Of a stretch of DNA of 34,091 nucleotides, positions 1 to 7,868 are shown piece after piece. The notes beneath the pieces are model-generated. The model was not told where the DNA came from, searched no databases, and worked only from the letters and a program-made list of their open reading frames with translations. Both the position numbers and the translations under genes were made by a program. Positions within the stretch are counted from its first letter, which is position 1, and each line of letters begins with the position of its first letter. The DNA comes from Parvibaculum sp964560165 (lineage in GTDB: Bacteria; Pseudomonadota; Alphaproteobacteria; Parvibaculales; Parvibaculaceae). Location of the stretch: contig CAZLLB010000004.1 of assembly GCA_964560165.1 (NCBI GenBank), positions 1 to 34,091 on the forward strand, in the 5' to 3' direction.

Positions 1-963
1 CGCCGGAAGCATCAAGCTTCCCTCAAAGCGGATCCCGTGTTCTCGATCCTTCGCCAGCAGCAGCGGCCCGTCGAGATCGACGAACTCCGCGCCCTGCGCA
101 ATCAGCATGGCGGGCGCCATGGCAAGCGATGTCGCCACCATGCAGCCGACCATGATCTTCAGGTTTCGCCGCCGCGCGCAGCGCACGACGGAGAGCGCCT
201 CGGTCAGTCCGCCGGTCTTGTCGAGCTTCACGTTGATATATTGATAGAGCCCGGCCAGTCGCGAAATGCCCTCCAGCCCATGCGCGCTTTCATCGGCGCA
301 AAGCGGAATAGGGCAGGCGAGGCCTCGCAGCGCTTCGTCCTGCTTTGCAGGGAGAGGCTGCTCGATCAGCGCCACGCCGAACTTCGCCAGCTCGGTCGCC
401 ATAGGCAACACGTCGTCGGCTTTCCAGCCTTCGTTCGCATCGACGATCAATGTCGTATTCGGCGCGCCTTCGCGCACGGCGGCGACGCGGGCGATGTCGT
501 CGCCGGTGCCGCCGAGTTTCAATTTCAGCAGAGGCCGCGCAGAAGCTGCCCGCGCCGCCTCGCGCATCGCGTCGGGTTCGCCGAGGCTCAATGTGTAGGC
601 GGTCGTCAGCGCCTGCGGCTCGGGCAGGCTTGCGAGTTTCCACACCGGAATGCCGCGCTGTTTGGCTTCGAGATCCCAGAGCGCACAGTCGATGGCGTTG
701 CGCGCGGCACCGCGCGTCAACACCGGGTGCAATTCATCTCGCGTCAGCCCGTCTGCCAGCGCTCGGCCCATCGTCTTGATCGAGGCGACGACGTCTTTCA
801 CCGTCTCGCCATAACGCCCATAGGGCACGCATTCGCCGCGTCCGATGAGGCCGTCTTCCTTGATGGTCACGACAACGACTTCGGCCTGTGTTTTCGATCC
901 GCGCGAAATGGTGAAAGCCCCGGCAATCGGCCAGGTTTCAATTTCGACGGATATTTCGCGCAT
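1..963 (-). CDS. Dipeptide (L-Ala-D/L-Glu type) epimerase, enolase superfamily; 3' end cut by window edge
   Basis: A 321-codon frame starts at ATG 963-961 and is still open at base 1, so the C-terminus lies outside the window, probably by only a few residues since the family is about 320-350 residues. The enolase-superfamily barrel signature is complete: K147-L-K149 (LLKLKLGG), metal ligands D175 (LIVDANEGW), E201 (ALIEQPL) and D224 (LCADES), and the opposite-face lysine region K246/K249 (NVKLDKTGG). This pattern is that of muconate-lactonizing enzyme relatives. The N-terminal capping domain (ISRGSKTQAEVV) and the DES motif fit L-Ala-D/L-Glu epimerases, which act on muropeptide-derived dipeptides in the cytoplasm during peptidoglycan recycling. 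An AGCGAGG-like ribosome binding site lies just upstream. It is 77 bp downstream of the cyclase-like gene on the same strand and could be co-transcribed. The subfamily is secure; the exact dipeptide specificity is inference. Confidence 0.88.
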   Translation of the reverse strand, partial: MREISVEIETWPIAGAFTISRGSKTQAEVVVVTIKEDGLIGRGECVPYGRYGETVKDVVASIKTMGRALADGLTRDELHPVLTRGAARNAIDCALWDLEAKQRGIPVWKLASLPEPQALTTAYTLSLGEPDAMREAARAASARPLLKLKLGGTGDDIARVAAVREGAPNTTLIVDANEGWKADDVLPMATELAKFGVALIEQPLPAKQDEALRGLACPIPLCADESAHGLEGISRLAGLYQYINVKLDKTGGLTEALSVVRCARRRNLKIMVGCMVATSLAMAPAMLIAQGAEFVDLDGPLLLAKDREHGIRFEGSLMLPA

Positions 964-1040
964 TTGGGGGCCTCGCTCGGATTCGGCGCGATGATGCCGT
1001 GCGTGGCGGGAGCCGCCAAGCGAAAACCTTGCTTAACGGA

Positions 1041-3317
1041 TCAGATGCGCCCCGCGAACCACGAGCCGTTCCAATGATCGCCCGGTGCTTTTGTCTCATA
1101 TTGGGCGATGCGCGCCTCATAGAAATCGTAAAGCGTCGGGATGGCACCGTTCAGCTTGCGGCATTCGGCGATGGCGCGGCGCGCATCCGCCCAGCGCTGG
1201 TTGCGATAGGCCGAGAAGATCAGCGCATGGGCTTCCTGCAGCGCACGAAATTTCGGATTGGCGCGCATGATCGGGTCGCCCAGCAGCGCAAAGACGCGGC
1301 GGCCTTCCGGGTGGCGCGGTGTCGAGATCAGGTCGATTTCCAGCAGCGCATAGCGGTCGCCGATCACGCGCTGCGTGCCTTCGCCGACGATGATGGCCGG
1401 GCCGTAATTGCGTGCATTGCGTTGCAGATGCGCGCCAAAGCTCACCGGCTCGCCCAGCACGCCATAGTCGAAGCGCAAGATCGCGCCCATATTACCGGTG
1501 ATCGCCATGCCGCTATCGATGCCGATGGAAAGGCTCAGCGGCACATGGCTCAGATGCTGACGCAGCGCGTCCGTCTCAAGAAACTCGTTCAGCGCTTCAA
1601 GGTTCTCGACCATGCGCAGCGCCGCGTCGCAACCCTTGGAAGCGTGATCGGAGACATCGAAGGGCGCGTTCCACACCGCATACATCGTGTCGCCCACCGT
1701 GCGGTCCACCATGCCGTTACGGTCCTGCACGATCTTGGTCATCGGCGAGAAAAAGCGATTGAGAATGTCGGCATAGGCCTTGGGGTCTTCGAGATAGCGG
1801 TCGGCGATAATGTTGAAACCGCGCAGGCCCACGACGACCGAAGTGACCGGCTTCAGATTTCCTTCCGCCTGAATGAGCTTGGGACGCGCGTGCATCTTCG
1901 CAAGCCCGCCCGATGAAAGGCGGCGCGCGAATTGGCCGTCGATGAAGCGCGTCTGCTCTTCGGAGTGCAGGCGGCGCATCAATGCGCAGGTGAAGCTCGC
2001 AACGATCAGCGTCAGGCTGCCGAGCGCCGGATCAATCATCCAGCGATGCGTCTCAAACGCCCACCACGAGCCATAGATCGCGCCACCCACCAGCAACAGC
2101 GTGAAGATGAAGCTCCAGCGGAAACGAAATCGGCCAACGACGAGAATGGTGAGGATGCCGCCGATAAAGATGAAAAGCTGTTCGGCAACTGAGGCCCAGC
2201 CCGGCGTGACGAGGAAAGCGCCTTCAAGGATCTGGTCGATGGCATTGGCGGTGATTGCGCCTGATGGCAGGCTTATGCCAGCAGACGTGTCGTAAAAGCG
2301 TTCCGTGCCATTGGCAGACACGCCGATGACGGCGATTTTGCCTTCGAGCGAAGGAATGCCGGGCTTTCTGTCGAGCAGATCGACGGCGGAAACGGCGAGG
2401 CGCGTTTCCGGGCCACCGAAATAGAGGCGCAGACACCCTGTCGGGCTTGTCAGCGCTACGAGGTCAGCATCGCTGATGCTGATGCGCTCGATGCCGGGTT
2501 CCATGCCGATGGCAAAACCATTGGCGGGCTCAGCCACGTTGACGCGGTAGCCGGTGCCGCCGCGATAGACGCGCAGCGCCTCCAGCACATTGGAGGGGTA
2601 GAGGGCACCGCCGAGATTGACGATCATCGGCAAGCTGCGCACGACCGCGCCCGACACGCGGTCGGGCAGCGCCGCGCCGTTGCCTCGCGCCGCCGTCTCG
2701 AAGGCGGGCAGGCTCGACCGCCAGAGCTTATAGGCGGTCGCGTAGTGCCGCGCATCGCTGCCTTCCGAGGCGACGAGGTTCTTGGCTTCTGGCGCGGTCG
2801 CAACGCCGAACGATGCCTTGTCGGGCACGAAGGAGGTGACGGAATTTGTCGCCTGAAGCAGCTTCGTAAATTCCTGATCATAGTCGGGCAGTTCGGCAAG
2901 GTTTGTCTCCAGCCCGCCACCGTTCGTGGACTGAAGGGGGAGCGCGCCCCAGAGTTTCAGCAACTCCCCACGTCCCGTCGGATCGTTTTCGGAGACGGGC
3001 ATATCAAACAAGATGGTTTGAGCGCCCGCTCCGCGCACGGCGGCGACGAGATCGATCAGCCGTTTGCGCGGCCAGGGCCAGGCGCCATAGCGCTCGGCGC
3101 TCGCCGTGCCGATGTCGATATAGACGGCGCGGGGGCCTTCAGCGCCTGCCTTGCGCGGCTCAATGCGCTGATAGAGATCGAAAACCTGATTTTGCAACCC
3201 GCTCGCGAGGCCGCCGACGTCGTAAATCGACAAGACAAGCCCCACCAGCAGGACAAGTCCCGGGAGGATCGCCGATAGTCTGCGGAAAACGGGTGTCGAA
3301 TTCATCTTGTCTCGCAC
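1041..3317 (-). CDS. CHASE2-domain membrane protein with degenerate class III adenylate/guanylate cyclase domain
   Basis: 758 residues from GTG 3317, or 754 from the in-frame ATG at 3305; neither start has a decisive ribosome binding site. Order: one N-terminal membrane helix (about 15-33), a periplasmic CHASE2 sensory domain (about 40-360, with the early YQRIEPRKAG and AVYIDIG segments), three closely spaced membrane helices (about 370-440), then a cytoplasmic class III nucleotide cyclase homology domain (about 485-680). The family makes cAMP or cGMP in response to a periplasmic signal. Here the catalytic set looks broken: the first metal Asp (F-x-D-I-R-G-F in active enzymes) is G497 in VVGLRGF, the substrate-contacting Lys before the conserved GD is R539, and the transition-state Asn and Arg (VNxAxRxE) are S626 and H630 (PVSFGAHL). 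Only D543 of the metal pair remains. It is probably a non-catalytic receiver or partner protein. The fold and domain order are secure; loss of activity is inferred. Confidence 0.88.
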   Translation of the reverse strand: MRDKMNSTPVFRRLSAILPGLVLLVGLVLSIYDVGGLASGLQNQVFDLYQRIEPRKAGAEGPRAVYIDIGTASAERYGAWPWPRKRLIDLVAAVRGAGAQTILFDMPVSENDPTGRGELLKLWGALPLQSTNGGGLETNLAELPDYDQEFTKLLQATNSVTSFVPDKASFGVATAPEAKNLVASEGSDARHYATAYKLWRSSLPAFETAARGNGAALPDRVSGAVVRSLPMIVNLGGALYPSNVLEALRVYRGGTGYRVNVAEPANGFAIGMEPGIERISISDADLVALTSPTGCLRLYFGGPETRLAVSAVDLLDRKPGIPSLEGKIAVIGVSANGTERFYDTSAGISLPSGAITANAIDQILEGAFLVTPGWASVAEQLFIFIGGILTILVVGRFRFRWSFIFTLLLVGGAIYGSWWAFETHRWMIDPALGSLTLIVASFTCALMRRLHSEEQTRFIDGQFARRLSSGGLAKMHARPKLIQAEGNLKPVTSVVVGLRGFNIIADRYLEDPKAYADILNRFFSPMTKIVQDRNGMVDRTVGDTMYAVWNAPFDVSDHASKGCDAALRMVENLEALNEFLETDALRQHLSHVPLSLSIGIDSGMAITGNMGAILRFDYGVLGEPVSFGAHLQRNARNYGPAIIVGEGTQRVIGDRYALLEIDLISTPRHPEGRRVFALLGDPIMRANPKFRALQEAHALIFSAYRNQRWADARRAIAECRKLNGAIPTLYDFYEARIAQYETKAPGDHWNGSWFAGRI

Positions 3318-3606
3318 TGGTTTCCCAAAAATGGGATTCCGGCTGCCCCTGTTCTGAACGTCTGGCCCGCAATTGTCCCGTTAAGGGACGAAGACGGGCG
3401 CCTCCTGCCTGAAGACTGCAGCATTCGTTCCAGATGTGTCGGGGGGATTGCAACGGCCTGTTGGCGATGCTCGATCGTCAGGGCCCTTCTGGCCGGGCAG
3501 GATATGATCGCCCCGGTTCGGGGGCCAGCTATCCGACGGGAGACATTTTCACATGGCTCTGAGTGGCGTGGGGGACAGCCGGTGGGTTTTGCTTGGTTAA
3601 AATCGA
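3318..3606. other. Intergenic stretch without recognised gene
   Basis: About 290 bases between the start of the CHASE2 protein and the terminator of the cytochrome c gene. Open frames on either strand here give low-complexity, Arg/Pro-rich translations with no family resemblance. The promoter of the CHASE2 gene should lie at its left end, but no convincing -35/-10 pair is apparent. Confidence 0.4.
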
Positions 3607-3635
3607 ACGCCTCCCCGCTCTGGTCGGGGAGGCGT
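3607..3635 (-). terminator. Rho-independent terminator of the cytochrome c gene
   Basis: A 10-bp perfect stem (ACGCCTCCCC pairing with GGGGAGGCGT, 3607-3616 with 3626-3635) encloses a 9-base loop. Read on the minus strand it lies about 35 bases after the cytochrome c stop codon and is followed by a T-rich run (TCGATTTTAA), as expected for intrinsic termination in that direction. Confidence 0.8.
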
Positions 3636-3669
3636 CTTCAAACATCTCGAGATCGAAGCGAAGCGGTCT

Positions 3670-4080
3670 TTACTTCTTATGTCCCGTGGCCGTTTCCAGA
3701 TAGGCCAGCAAATCCTTGCGGTCCTGTTCTTTCTTCAGGCCGGGAAAGGACATGGCCGTGCCGGGCACGAAGGCCTGGGGTTTTTCCAGGTACTTGAACA
3801 GGGTTTCCTCGTTCCACTTCGCGCCGCTGGCGGCTTCTTTCTTCATGGCCGGGGAATAGTTGTAGTCGGCCTTGGCGGCGATGCCGCGGTCCATGATGTT
3901 GTGCAGATTGGGGCCCACGCGATCCGGGCCGCCTTCTTCAACCGTGTGACAGGCCTGGCATTTCTTGAACACCTTCGCGCCCTTGGTCGCGTCGCCGCCT
4001 TCCCAATCGGAGGCCAGCGCCATGCTGGACACGCCAACCGCAATCGCCAGCACCGCCGCACCTTTCACAAATGACTTCAT
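3670..4080 (-). CDS. Periplasmic class I cytochrome c (cytochrome c2-like)
   Basis: 136 residues. Residues 1-23 are a Sec signal peptide (KSFVKGAAVLAIAVG, cleavage near ALA-SD). The mature part has one haem-binding motif C41-Q-A-C44-H45, the conserved VGPNLHNIMDR segment after it, and the distal ligand Met110 in VPGTAMSFPG near the C-terminus, with the final LLAYLET helix. This is the layout of small soluble cytochrome c/c2 proteins, which shuttle electrons between the bc1 complex and terminal oxidases or other acceptors in the periplasm. ATG 4080 is preceded by AGAGGA at good distance. It stands alone, divergent from the lipid transport operon, and is closed by its own terminator. The redox partner cannot be told from the sequence. 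Confidence 0.93.
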   Translation of the reverse strand: MKSFVKGAAVLAIAVGVSSMALASDWEGGDATKGAKVFKKCQACHTVEEGGPDRVGPNLHNIMDRGIAAKADYNYSPAMKKEAASGAKWNEETLFKYLEKPQAFVPGTAMSFPGLKKEQDRKDLLAYLETATGHKK

Positions 4081-4245
4081 GAACCTATTCCTCTGCTTTT
4101 ATTCTGCCTGCATATGGCTCAGGCACGCCGCCATGGCTGGCTTTCGCGCGCCTTGCCACGCTAGACTACGCCCCACTGGAGGTCAGGGGCTCCGCGTCAA
4201 ACTGGCGCGGCATGCCAAGGCCCGTCACGCCTGCGAGGAGGCACG

Positions 4246-5379
4246 TTGGCCGAGGCATCCTATAAGGTCGAGACCCAAGGCGACGTGCTATGGCTTCGCG
4301 CCGAGGGTGACTGGTCAGTCGCTTCCATCATTCGGCTCGACGACGACCTGCGCAAGCTGACGCAGGCGGCAGGAGCAGCGCGCGAGGCGGTCTTCGATCT
4401 TGCCAAGGTCACGCGCCTCGACACGTCGGGCGCCTGGGTTCTGGACCGCACCGCCATGGCTTTCGAGGCTCGGGGCCTTAAGGCGAGCTATGATGGCCTG
4501 CGCGACGAGCACCGCATCCTGCTCGACAAGGTCGGCGAGCTTGAACATACGAAAACGCCGCCCGCCAAGCGGTTGCGTACCGCCACCGAGATCATCGAGC
4601 GCATCGGCGGCGGCGTCCGTGGCATGGGGCAACAGGTTATCGTCGGCGTTTCTTTTCTGGGCGAGGTCGTGCGGACCCTCGGCTCCACCATGCGCAATCC
4701 CCGCCGCCTTCGTCTCACTCCGCTCGTTCATCATATGGAAAAGGCGGGCTTCGATGCCTTGCCACTCGTCTGCCTGCTCACTTTCCTCATCGGGGCGGTC
4801 ATCGCGCAGCAGGGCGCCTCGCAGCTCAAGCAATTCGGCGCCGAGGTTTTCACCGTCAATCTCATCACCATCGTCTTTCTGCGTGAGGTCGGGCTGCTGC
4901 TGACGGCCATCATCGTCGCGGGCCGTTCGGGCAGCGCCTTCACCGCCGAAATCGGCTCGATGAAGATGCGCGAGGAAATCGACGCCATGCGCACCCTCGG
5001 CCTCGATCCGATGGAGATGCTGGTGCTGCCGCGCATATTGGCGCTCATCATCGTGCTGCCCTTGCTGGCCTTCGTCGCCGATATCATGGGTCTCATCGGC
5101 GGCGGTGTCGTGGCGATGATGCAGCTCAACATGGCACCGATGGTTTATATCGAACGCCTGCGCGATTCCGCTGTGTTCTGGACCTTCGGCGTCGGCCTTG
5201 TAAAAGCGCCTTTCATGGCGCTAGCCATTGGCGTCATCGGCTGCCGCGCTGGCCTCGAAGTGACGGGCAGCGCTGAATCCGTCGGCTCACAGACGACGCG
5301 CTCCGTCGTTCGTTCCATTTTCCTCGTCATCATCCTCGATGCGATCTTCGCCATCTTCTTCTCAGCGATCGGAATCTGA
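4246..5379 (+). CDS. mlaE: MlaE-family lipid ABC transporter permease with N-terminal STAS domain
   Basis: 377 residues. The start is a TTG at 4246, chosen because GAGGAG (4235-4240) stands five bases upstream and no ATG fits. Residues about 8-100 form a STAS-like domain (VFDLAKVTRLDTSGAWVLDR is the typical DxSG-containing segment). Residues about 130-377 are the MlaE permease with several membrane helices and the coupling-loop signature EIGSMKMREEIDAMRTLGLD that contacts the ATPase. In E. coli the permease MlaE and the STAS protein MlaB are separate; here the STAS domain is fused to the permease, a common arrangement in other Mla/Mce systems. It is the first gene of a four-gene operon, with only one base between its stop and the next ATG. 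The complex sits in the inner membrane and moves phospholipids to or from the MCE protein. Confidence 0.93.
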   Translation: MAEASYKVETQGDVLWLRAEGDWSVASIIRLDDDLRKLTQAAGAAREAVFDLAKVTRLDTSGAWVLDRTAMAFEARGLKASYDGLRDEHRILLDKVGELEHTKTPPAKRLRTATEIIERIGGGVRGMGQQVIVGVSFLGEVVRTLGSTMRNPRRLRLTPLVHHMEKAGFDALPLVCLLTFLIGAVIAQQGASQLKQFGAEVFTVNLITIVFLREVGLLLTAIIVAGRSGSAFTAEIGSMKMREEIDAMRTLGLDPMEMLVLPRILALIIVLPLLAFVADIMGLIGGGVVAMMQLNMAPMVYIERLRDSAVFWTFGVGLVKAPFMALAIGVIGCRAGLEVTGSAESVGSQTTRSVVRSIFLVIILDAIFAIFFSAIGI

Positions 5380-5380
5380 T

Positions 5381-6151
5381 ATGCCCGCCTCCGACGCCAT
5401 CATCGAAGTGAAGGGGCTGAAGAACCAGTTCGACGGTCATGTGATCCATCAAAACCTCGACCTCACCGTCAAGCGCGGCGAAGTGCTGGGGATCGTCGGC
5501 GGTTCGGGCACCGGCAAGTCGGTGCTGCTGCGCTCTATCGTTGGCTTGAAGAAGCCCGATGCGGGCAGCGTCCATGTGTTCGGCGTCGATCTCACCACAC
5601 TTACCGACGACGAGCGCCGCGTCTATGAACGCCGCTGGGGTGTGCTGTTTCAGGAGGGCGCGCTTTTCTCCGCCCTCACCGTCGCTGAAAATATTCAGGT
5701 GCCTTATCGCGAGCATCTGCATATGGGGCAGGATCTGATGGACGAACTCGCGGCCGTCAAGGTTTCGATGGTGGGCTTGCGTGAAGGCGCGGCGAAGCTC
5801 TATCCCTCCGAACTTTCAGGCGGCATGAAAAAGCGGGCAGGGCTTGCCCGCGCATTGGCGCAAGACCCTGAAATCCTGTTTCTCGATGAACCGACGGCGG
5901 GGCTCGATCCCATCGGCGCGGCCCAGTTCGACGAGCTTATCAACGACCTCAAGAAAACGCTTGGCCTCACCGTCTTCATGGTGACGCACGATCTCGACAC
6001 TCTATACGCCACCTGCGACCGCATCGCCGTTCTGGCGGAGAAGCGTGTTATTCTCATCGGCACAATGGACGACATGCTCGCCAGCGATCATCCCTGGGTG
6101 CGCGAATATTTTCACGGGCCGCGGGCGCGCGCGGCTGCCACAGGCAAGTAG
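5381..6151 (+). CDS. mlaF: MlaF-family ABC transporter ATP-binding protein
   Basis: 256 residues from ATG 5381, one base after the permease stop. All ATPase motifs are intact: Walker A GGSGTGKS (40-47), Q-loop Q91 (VLFQEGALF), signature LSGGM (145-149), Walker B ILFLDE (165-170) and switch His203 (VTHD). The FQEGALFSALTVAENI segment and SGGMKKRAGLARAL are characteristic of the MlaF/Ttg2A group. It drives lipid transfer through the neighbouring permease by ATP hydrolysis on the cytoplasmic face. The stop is followed within eight bases by the start of the MCE gene, so the operon is tight. Slightly upstream in-frame alternatives would run into the permease gene and are not needed. Confidence 0.95.
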   Translation: MPASDAIIEVKGLKNQFDGHVIHQNLDLTVKRGEVLGIVGGSGTGKSVLLRSIVGLKKPDAGSVHVFGVDLTTLTDDERRVYERRWGVLFQEGALFSALTVAENIQVPYREHLHMGQDLMDELAAVKVSMVGLREGAAKLYPSELSGGMKKRAGLARALAQDPEILFLDEPTAGLDPIGAAQFDELINDLKKTLGLTVFMVTHDLDTLYATCDRIAVLAEKRVILIGTMDDMLASDHPWVREYFHGPRARAAATGK

Positions 6152-6158
6152 GCCCATC

Positions 6159-7079
6159 ATGGAAATAAAATCGAACAACATATTGATCGGCTTTTCGACG
6201 CTCATTGTTCTCATCCTGATCCTCGGCTTCTCGCTCTGGATCAGCCGCGTACAGCTCGACCGTCAGTATGCCTATTACAAGATCGTCTTTTCCGGCTCGG
6301 TGTCCGGCTTGAGCAAATCGGGGCCCGTCCAGTTCAACGGTCTGCCTGTGGGGCGCGTCATCGACCTCAGCCTTGCCGAGAGGGACCCGAGCAAGGTCAT
6401 AGCGATCATTCAGGTCGATGCCCGCACGCCGGTAAAACAGGATTCCATCGCGCAGCTTGAGGCCTCCGGCATCACTGGCCTTGCCGTGGTGCAGCTCACC
6501 GGCGGCAATCCCGGTTCGAAACTTCTCCGCGAGGTCAGCAACGAAACCTATCCGGTTATCAAAGGCGCGCCGTCAACCTTGCAGGAATTGGCCAAAGCCG
6601 CGCCTGAAACGCTCGCCAACGCCAATCGCCTCATCAGCGATCTCGGCAAGGTGGTGCAGGCCAATCAGGAATCGATCAACAGCACGCTCCAGAACATCGA
6701 CAAGCTGTCCAGCGCGCTTGCCGGCAGTTCCGACGACATGCGCCGTGCGATCAAGAATATTTCTGAAGCATCCCGCAATCTGAAAGAGTTGAGCCACAGC
6801 GCCGATGGTCTGGTGCAGAACGATGCCAAGGCCTTCATCGCTGATGCGCGCCAGACATCGGCCTCCTATCGCCAGCTTGCCGACACACTCGACAAGCTCG
6901 TCAAGACCAATGGCCCCGCCATCGACCGTCTCACCAATAACGGGCTCGACCAGTTGCCGCAGCTCATCCGCGAAATGCGCAGTCTTGTGGGCTCGCTCGA
7001 CCGCGTCGTCACTCGCGCGCAGGATGATCCGGCGCGCTTCCTTATCGGCAACAACGTCCCCGAGGTGAAAGCCAAATGA
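6159..7079 (+). CDS. mlaD: MlaD/MCE-domain protein, inner-membrane anchored
   Basis: 306 residues from ATG 6159. One N-terminal membrane helix (about 8-29, NILIGFSTLIVLILILGFSL), then a single MCE domain (about 38-118) with the typical VSGLSKSGPVQFNGLPVGRV start and SGITGLAVVQLTGG end, then a long helical tail (about 135-290) rich in heptad-like spacing. MCE proteins form hexameric rings in the periplasm that carry lipids out of the MlaE channel; the long helical tail suggests a needle or tunnel extension towards the outer membrane, as in PqiB or LetB-like and other single-MCE proteins with coiled tails. Its stop overlaps the start of the lipoprotein gene (ATGA), indicating translational coupling. 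Family assignment is firm; the tunnel shape is inference. Confidence 0.93.
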   Translation: MEIKSNNILIGFSTLIVLILILGFSLWISRVQLDRQYAYYKIVFSGSVSGLSKSGPVQFNGLPVGRVIDLSLAERDPSKVIAIIQVDARTPVKQDSIAQLEASGITGLAVVQLTGGNPGSKLLREVSNETYPVIKGAPSTLQELAKAAPETLANANRLISDLGKVVQANQESINSTLQNIDKLSSALAGSSDDMRRAIKNISEASRNLKELSHSADGLVQNDAKAFIADARQTSASYRQLADTLDKLVKTNGPAIDRLTNNGLDQLPQLIREMRSLVGSLDRVVTRAQDDPARFLIGNNVPEVKAK

Positions 7080-7711
7080 AAAAGCACCTGAAATCCGGCT
7101 TCGCCTTGCTCCTCATGGCCGCGCTTAGCGGTTGCGCGCTGGCCAATGTCGCCAGCGAGCCCGCGCCGCAGCTTTTCATGCTGACGGCCGCTCATCCCAA
7201 TGGGGCGGGGGCAGCAATAGCGCCTGCAGAAAATCTCCTCGTCGATGACTTTTCCACCACCGCGGCCATCGACGTGCCGCGTATCGTCTTTCAGCCGAAC
7301 CCCAACGAGATCAAATATTATGCCGGTGCGCGCTGGTCCGATCGTGCGCCGCAAATGATCCAGTCCCTGATGGTGGAGACGCTTGAAAATTCCGGGCGCT
7401 TCGCCTCCGTCGCGGCGCGCGGCTCCGAAATTCGCGGCGACTATTTGCTGAAGGGCGACATCCGCCAGTTTGCCGCCGAAGCCAAGGGCGAGCAAACCTC
7501 CGTGCGCGTCGATTTCCTCGTGCGCATCATCCGCATCGACGACCGCTCCATCCTTGCCTCGCGCGACTTCAACGTCTCGGTCCCGGTGACAGGCAGCGGC
7601 ATCGCCTCAGTCGTCGCCGCCTATGACGCAGCGCTCCATCAGAACCTGAATGAGATCATGCTCTGGGCATCGGCAGAAACGGCGAAGACGCCGATTGTTG
7701 CGAGGAAGTAG
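7076..7711 (+). CDS. ABC-type transport auxiliary lipoprotein (PqiC-like)
   Basis: 211 residues, starting in a four-base overlap with the MCE gene. Residues 1-20 are a lipoprotein signal with lipobox L-S-G-C20; residue 21 is Ala, so sorting to the outer membrane is expected. The remainder matches the pattern of the PqiC/DUF330-like auxiliary lipoproteins: FMLTAAHP, then LLVDDF, DVPRIVFQPNPNEIKYYAGARWSD, and a C-terminal half with YLLKGDIRQF. In PqiABC the equivalent lipoprotein docks the MCE tunnel on the outer membrane. Operon position after mlaE-mlaF-mlaD supports the same task, replacing the MlaA/MlaC pair of E. coli. Family moderately sure, role by context. Confidence 0.85.
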   Translation: MKKHLKSGFALLLMAALSGCALANVASEPAPQLFMLTAAHPNGAGAAIAPAENLLVDDFSTTAAIDVPRIVFQPNPNEIKYYAGARWSDRAPQMIQSLMVETLENSGRFASVAARGSEIRGDYLLKGDIRQFAAEAKGEQTSVRVDFLVRIIRIDDRSILASRDFNVSVPVTGSGIASVVAAYDAALHQNLNEIMLWASAETAKTPIVARK

Positions 7712-7733
7712 GACTGTCTACCCGCTAGTGGCG

Positions 7734-7828
7734 AGACGTGGGTGGCCCAGACAAGCCGCGCCACGGCGGTTTGGATTCAGAATCAAACTAATTCGTCATG
7801 GCCCGCTTTATGCGGGCCATCCACGTCT
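7734..7828. repeat. REP-type inverted pair (REPIN-like element)
   Basis: Two 15-base arms face each other: AGACGTGGGTGGCCC (7734-7748) and GGGCCATCCACGTCT (7814-7828), complementary with one mismatch. The right unit has its own perfect hairpin ATGGCCCGC / GCGGGCCAT (7798-7806 with 7812-7820, loop TTTAT). The left unit continues in a degenerate REP-like way (ACAAGCCGCGCCACGG). It lies between the convergent ends of the lipid transport operon and the coiled-coil gene, where it may also act as a bidirectional terminator. REP sequences of this general look are frequent in alphaproteobacterial genomes. Confidence 0.7.
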
Positions 7829-7868
7829 TGCTCCCTGAATTTCCCAATCAATCCTCAAACAGTCTGCC

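Noticed and set aside
37..1077. Long plus-strand open frame over the epimerase gene
   Set aside because: It is antisense to a frame with the complete enolase-superfamily catalytic set, and its own translation is His/Arg-rich without motifs.
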